Shown here in pieces: positions 53,567 to 56,917 of a stretch of 56,917 nt of DNA. A program made the translations under genes and the position numbers. This stretch comes from an uncultured Bacteroidales bacterium (lineage in GTDB: Bacteria > Bacteroidota > Bacteroidia > Bacteroidales > UBA932). The DNA lies in the NCBI GenBank assembly GCA_900319405.1, contig ONOH01000031.1:1-56917 (forward strand), in the 5' to 3' direction. A model generated the notes under the pieces. It was given only the letters and a program-made list of their open reading frames with translations. It ran no database searches and had not been told where the DNA came from. Positions within the stretch are counted from its first letter, which is position 1. Each line of letters starts with the position of its first letter.

Positions 53567-54063
53567 CTCTCCCGGCACACACGGCATCCCGCTCCTGTTC
53601 CAGTCCCCTGTGCCAGAAGCGGGATGTGATGTCTTTCGGGAGGCCCTTCTCCACATGGTAGAGACGCTGGTTGGTGGCAGGATTGTTCAAGGGCCCGCAC
53701 TCTGGCCTGTAAGGTCCCAGCTTTACATAGTCGAAAACCTCCCAAAAAAACAGGTTCCACCTCTTCCCTTCCGCTGTACAGGGCCACTTCCAGGCCTTTT
53801 CCGCGAGCGTAGCGGGCCAAATCCAGCAAGGTCCCGGGGTCCTGCCCCTCTCCCAGGAAAAGGAAACAGTTCACCCCGAAATTATCGGCCACCAGGGAGT
53901 CTATCACTCCGGGGGTCAATTCCTCTCCGATGTCCTGCTTCAAAAAGGGGGAATGGCATCCGACGCAGTTTCCCCGGCAGTTGGAGATGTCCACTGCCAG
54001 GGAAACGCGGTCCGGAATCTCTTCCAGCACCACGGAAGTCATTTCCGGGACGTATTTGATCAC
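53559..54063 (-). pseudogene. nrdG: Anaerobic RNR activating enzyme NrdG, homopolymer frameshift
   Basis: NrdG is the radical-SAM activase that makes the glycyl radical in NrdD. It starts at GTG 54063, overlapping the nrdD stop (GTGA), and reads VIKYVPEMTSVVLEEIPD with the SAM cluster Cys29-xxx-Cys33-xx-Cys36 (CRGNCVGC). The frame is normal to EVALYSGREEVEPVF, then breaks at a run of seven T on the coding strand (53744-53750 as A's). Removing one T restores FWEVFDYVKLGPYRPECG...GLEQERDAVCAGRAK and a TAG at 53559-53561; 167 residues. As written the frame drifts to a stop at 53563. Cause: indel error, a true mutation or slippage. Confidence 0.85.
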
Positions 54064-56240
54064 TTCTCTATGTAAAAACGGTGTTCCGCTTCTTCCTGGC
54101 GCATCTCGCTGAAGGAAGAGACGCGCTTGAGATAGCCGATGACCCGGGTCAGGTAGTCCAGGTTGTTGCTTCCGCACCTGGGGCATACCGAAAGGGTATC
54201 CTTGGAGATGTAAGCGCAGTCGTTGCACACCGTGTTGCGGCAGTTGAAGGTGAAATAGTTGGTGCCGTAATGGGCCGCCGTGTTCAGAAGCTGGCGGTAC
54301 TGCTCCTGCGTCAGATGCTCGGCGATGTTCATATGCAGGGCGCTGCCGCCGTCCAGGTATTTCACATAGTCTTCCCCGTGCAGTTTGAACTTGTCTATCA
54401 TACTTAGGCTCTCGTCTTCCGGATTGTAGAAGTAGGAGCTGTACATATTGTGCCGGGGGCTCACGAAATAGCCGTCCTTCTTGTCCCATTTGTAGTTCTT
54501 TCCGGACAGGTTCTCTCCGGGCACGAACTCGGTATTGAACATACACTCCCTGGTGCGATCCTTTCGGTTGCATACATTAATGGTTTCCAGTAGGGTGTTT
54601 ACGAACTCCCTGTATGCGGCGTTCGGGGAAATCTTGAGGCCCAGGAACTCGGCGGCATCCGTCAGGCCGTTCACGCCCACGGTGAGGTACTGCTTTTTCA
54701 TATCGATGAAGCCGGCGCGGTACACATCCAGCATATCGGCCTTCAGGAAGTCCTTGATGATCTCGTTGAAGGCGGTCTGGTATTTATGAACGCGGGTTGT
54801 CTGCTCGGTCACGGCGTCGGCAATGTATTTATACAGCACTTCCTTGTCGTACATCGAAGGCTTGAGCGGACGGTCCGGGGCAATGGCCTCCCCCTTTTCC
54901 ACTTTGAAATATTTGCGGGCGGCATCCTGGATGAGACGGTTCAGGTTGATGGTCATCACGCTTTTGGAACCGGTTGCAACGGAAGCCGTACCCATCGAAT
55001 ACTGGTGCGTGGTGTGATTGTGGGTATCGTCTTCCAGGTCCGTCAGGGAATTGCGCAGGCGGCAGCAGCTGGAGAGGCTGTCGGGACTGTTGGAGATGTA
55101 GCAGAAAAAGCTGTGCCCCTTGGCCCACATCTCGGCGGTGAAATCGGCATACTCCTTGTCGGCATAGTCGTCCCCGCCGTCGGTCAGGAGGGCCATCGTC
55201 TCCACCGGGAAGGTGAGGATGTAGTGGTTGCGCTCCTCGTTGAACCAGTTCATAAAATGCTTCTGCAGCCAGGAAAGCGTTTCCCATTTTGGGGCGCTCC
55301 CGTCGGGGAAACGGAAGTCGCCGAACACCCCGTCGAAATACGGTTTGTCAAAATAGCCGATGTTCCAGAACACCGTCTGGTATCCCCGGTTGCCGGCCGG
55401 CATATTCATCGAATGCACCACCTGTTGGAAGCAGTTGTCGATGACCTTGGTGAGGGTGCGGGACTTGCGGTTGATTTCCACCACCTCGTCCAGGCGATCC
55501 AGGTAATTCTCTCCGTAGTCCTTGCGGATGAAATAGTCCAGGTACATCAGGAATTCCGGGGTGGCCACGGCGCCCATAAACTGGGAGGACACGGAATAGA
55601 CCAGGTTGATGAATTCCCCGCAGAAGGATTTGAGGTCCGTGGGAGCGATGGACACTCCGCCCAGTTCCCTCAGTCCGCTCTCCAGGAAAGGATACATTGT
55701 AATGGCTACGCAGTAAGGGTAGCCGGGGGTGCCGCTTTCATCGTGCTTGTACAGGACGTGCGACTCCAGGTCCTGGATATACTGCTGGGCCAGACCCTTG
55801 CCATAAAGAGCCTTGATCTTGTCCTGCATAATGTAGCGGTTCTGCTTGATGTTGTTTTCCTTGTACAGTTCGTTTCCCAGCGTCACGATATTCTTGTGCG
55901 TGATGTTGGCGTTGGAGTCGAACTTGGAACCGGTGGCGGCATTGGAAGCCCGGATATAGTCCCGGATAAAATCCCTCTTTTTGCGAAGGTCCATTCCCCG
56001 GTCGAAGGTCTCGATATACTCCAGGGCGGCCTTCTTGTTGATGGACATCAGGGACTCCACCACCTGTCGGCGGATCTCCTGACTGGACATCTTGTCGTAG
56101 ATGAACAGGTTGTCCACCACGGACACCACCACATCTTCCGGAACAGGCTGGCCGGTATGGACAAAGGCCAGACGGATACCATTGCACAATTTCTCGCGGT
56201 CAAACTCTTCGTAAGAGCCATTGGTCTTTCTTACTTCCAT
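54060..56240 (-). CDS. nrdD: Anaerobic (class III) ribonucleoside-triphosphate reductase
   Basis: The start is at ATG 56240 (MEVRKTNGSYEEF); the longer open frame reads through the leader. This oxygen-sensitive enzyme makes deoxynucleotides under anaerobic conditions. The 726 residues show an N-terminal ATP-cone (VRKTNGSYEEFDREKLCNGI), the barrel with the substrate region around CCRLRNSL, a zinc site Cys672/675/686/689, and the glycyl radical site RVIGYLKR with Gly702. All expected features are there. It is followed by the frameshifted nrdG, overlapping by four bases. Confidence 0.96.
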   Translation of the reverse strand: MEVRKTNGSYEEFDREKLCNGIRLAFVHTGQPVPEDVVVSVVDNLFIYDKMSSQEIRRQVVESLMSINKKAALEYIETFDRGMDLRKKRDFIRDYIRASNAATGSKFDSNANITHKNIVTLGNELYKENNIKQNRYIMQDKIKALYGKGLAQQYIQDLESHVLYKHDESGTPGYPYCVAITMYPFLESGLRELGGVSIAPTDLKSFCGEFINLVYSVSSQFMGAVATPEFLMYLDYFIRKDYGENYLDRLDEVVEINRKSRTLTKVIDNCFQQVVHSMNMPAGNRGYQTVFWNIGYFDKPYFDGVFGDFRFPDGSAPKWETLSWLQKHFMNWFNEERNHYILTFPVETMALLTDGGDDYADKEYADFTAEMWAKGHSFFCYISNSPDSLSSCCRLRNSLTDLEDDTHNHTTHQYSMGTASVATGSKSVMTINLNRLIQDAARKYFKVEKGEAIAPDRPLKPSMYDKEVLYKYIADAVTEQTTRVHKYQTAFNEIIKDFLKADMLDVYRAGFIDMKKQYLTVGVNGLTDAAEFLGLKISPNAAYREFVNTLLETINVCNRKDRTRECMFNTEFVPGENLSGKNYKWDKKDGYFVSPRHNMYSSYFYNPEDESLSMIDKFKLHGEDYVKYLDGGSALHMNIAEHLTQEQYRQLLNTAAHYGTNYFTFNCRNTVCNDCAYISKDTLSVCPRCGSNNLDYLTRVIGYLKRVSSFSEMRQEEAEHRFYIEK

Positions 56241-56300
56241 TCTATATCTATTTGATTTCCAATTATTTACACACGCGCCCCGGAAAAGTGAGGCGAAAAG

Positions 56301-56329
56301 TGACGGACTGTCGAAGCGACAATCCGTCA
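56301..56329 (-). promoter_or_regulatory. Hairpin at the 5' end of the nrdD leader
   Basis: On the minus strand TGACGGATTGTCG-CTT-CGACAGTCCGTCA forms a 13-bp stem (one G-U pair) with a three-base loop, starting within about ten bases of the expected transcription start and roughly 60 bases before the ATG. It may protect the mRNA from 5' decay or have a regulatory role; no strong T run follows, so it is not a simple terminator. Confidence 0.65.
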
Positions 56330-56340
56330 TTCTTTCAGTA

Positions 56341-56348
56341 CAAAGTTA
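56341..56348 (-). promoter_or_regulatory. -7 box of the nrdD promoter
   Basis: The minus strand reads TAACTTTG, an exact TAnnTTTG match, giving a start near 56334 and a leader of about 95 bases. No clear -33 TTTG is found in the GC-rich stretch upstream, which may mean an activator is needed. Confidence 0.6.
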
Positions 56349-56416
56349 GACTGTTATGTCTGATTATGGGCCCGGCGGCCGAAAAGTTTTCAACAAACTT
56401 TTTAACAGCGAGCGGG

Positions 56417-56917
56417 CTAGTAGCCGAAAATCTCTTCCAGGGACACTTCCTTCACCGGTCCGAGGGTTTTCAGGAAGTCCATATCCAAATCCCGGGTATC
56501 TCCCAGGATGGCATAATGGTAGGTGCGTCCGGCAATCCACTTGGCGTGGATGGCCCGGAGGTCTTCCATCGTAAGGGATTCCACTTTCTCAAAGACCTGC
56601 TTCTCGCGAGGCTGGGTGAGACCCAGTTCCCTGGTGGTCAGGTAGTTGTACAGGACCCGGTCCCCTTTCACGCGCTGCGTGCGGAGCTTGGCCAGGATGG
56701 AAGCCTTGGCAATCTCCAGGTTCTCGGGGGCTTCCTGGAGGGTTTCGATAATTTCGTCGAAGCCCTCGCAAGCTTTCCGCAACTTGTCATTCTGCGAAGC
56801 GATATAGGCCCGGAAGGAATAGGTGTCGCCCTTGAAGGCAGGGTCCGAGAGGCGGGCACCGGCACCATAGGCCAGGGCGCGGGATTCGCGCATTTCCTGG
56901 AACACGATGGCGTTCAT
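56417..56917 (-). CDS. M16 family zinc peptidase, C-terminal part (partial)
   Basis: The 166 residues seen are the end of a pitrilysin-type M16 peptidase: the VFQEMRESRALAYGAGARLS segment (substrate-binding Arg/Tyr of the inactive half), YSFRAYIASQNDKL, TLQEAPENLEIAKAS and YLTTRELGLTQPREKQVFEKVESLTMEDL before a short C-terminus. The start of the gene is outside the window, so the HxxEH zinc site cannot be checked. The 5' ATG at the window edge is probably internal. An A/T-rich inverted repeat (AAAAGTTT...AAACTTTT, about 56382-56403) between this gene and nrdD could be a weak terminator. Confidence 0.8.
   Translation of the reverse strand: MNAIVFQEMRESRALAYGAGARLSDPAFKGDTYSFRAYIASQNDKLRKACEGFDEIIETLQEAPENLEIAKASILAKLRTQRVKGDRVLYNYLTTRELGLTQPREKQVFEKVESLTMEDLRAIHAKWIAGRTYHYAILGDTRDLDMDFLKTLGPVKEVSLEEIFGY

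Overview
The window is a stretch of ordinary chromosome from a member of the Bacteroidota, most likely an uncultured Bacteroidales. The evidence is family content (DUF3276/PUR, DUF4290, DUF5606, PCMD, DUF4493/DUF6359 and FISUMP lipoproteins, a Bacteroidetes-type long NusB, LolA-like next to FtsK) and promoters of the Bacteroidota form TTTG-N19-22-TAnnTTTG seen upstream of many genes. Coding DNA is GC-rich at third positions, which creates many long antisense shadow frames. No prophage, transposon, CRISPR array or rRNA was seen. The genus cannot be fixed from this sequence.

Layout. 1-2063 (+): the tail of a PCMD lipoprotein, a bile-acid-symporter-family (BASS) transporter and an acyltransferase. 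2180-9368 (-): PEP carboxykinase, then a seven-gene cluster from one promoter (nusB-yajC-ybbR-coaE-DUF5606-rimO-lipoprotein). 9453-15768 (+): PUR protein, MtaD-like deaminase, a ZapB-like coiled coil, zapA, a 6S-like RNA, RNase Y, and a KefB-type antiporter broken by a frameshift. 15859-18958 (-): 5'-nucleotidase and ffh. 19171-24892: a DUF4493 lipoprotein (+), cardiolipin synthase (-), and an acyl-CoA ligase, cytidylate-kinase-like and tyrosine-phosphatase operon (+). 24889-30790 (-): AddB-like nuclease, SppA, and a C11 peptidase lipoprotein. 30904-35478 (+): DPP III-like peptidase, XerD, a broken rplY (L25), pth, a histone-H1-like small protein, and two terminators. 35507-38445 (-): tpiA, then a phosphate acyltransferase and acetate kinase pair. 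38521-41634: a short ComEC-like membrane protein (+), ApbE (-), a FISUMP lipoprotein (+). 41631-50478 (-): an uninterrupted cluster of NfeD-like, flotillin, XRE regulator, AddA-like helicase, DUF4290, FtsK and LolA-like. 50607-53566 (+): an EF-hand DUF937-like protein, ManC, two tRNA-Lys genes, and a GDPD lipoprotein. 53559-56917 (-): anaerobic ribonucleotide reductase NrdD with a frameshifted NrdG, and the end of an M16 peptidase.

Taken together the genes fit a strictly or mainly anaerobic, fermentative gut-type organism: class III ribonucleotide reductase, PEPCK, acyl phosphate to ATP via an acyltransferase and acetate kinase, exported ApbE for flavinylating membrane redox pumps, and many surface lipoproteins including peptidases. 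The two halves of an AddAB-like recombination nuclease lie about 20 kb apart. Three genes (kefB-type, rplY, nrdG) carry frameshifts. Two of these also look internally shortened, so sequence error and true decay both need to be considered. I found no clearly new system. The best leads are the 6S-like RNA, the disrupted genes, the nrdD leader hairpin, the ComEC core without nuclease domain, and the XRE/AddA/flotillin linkage.
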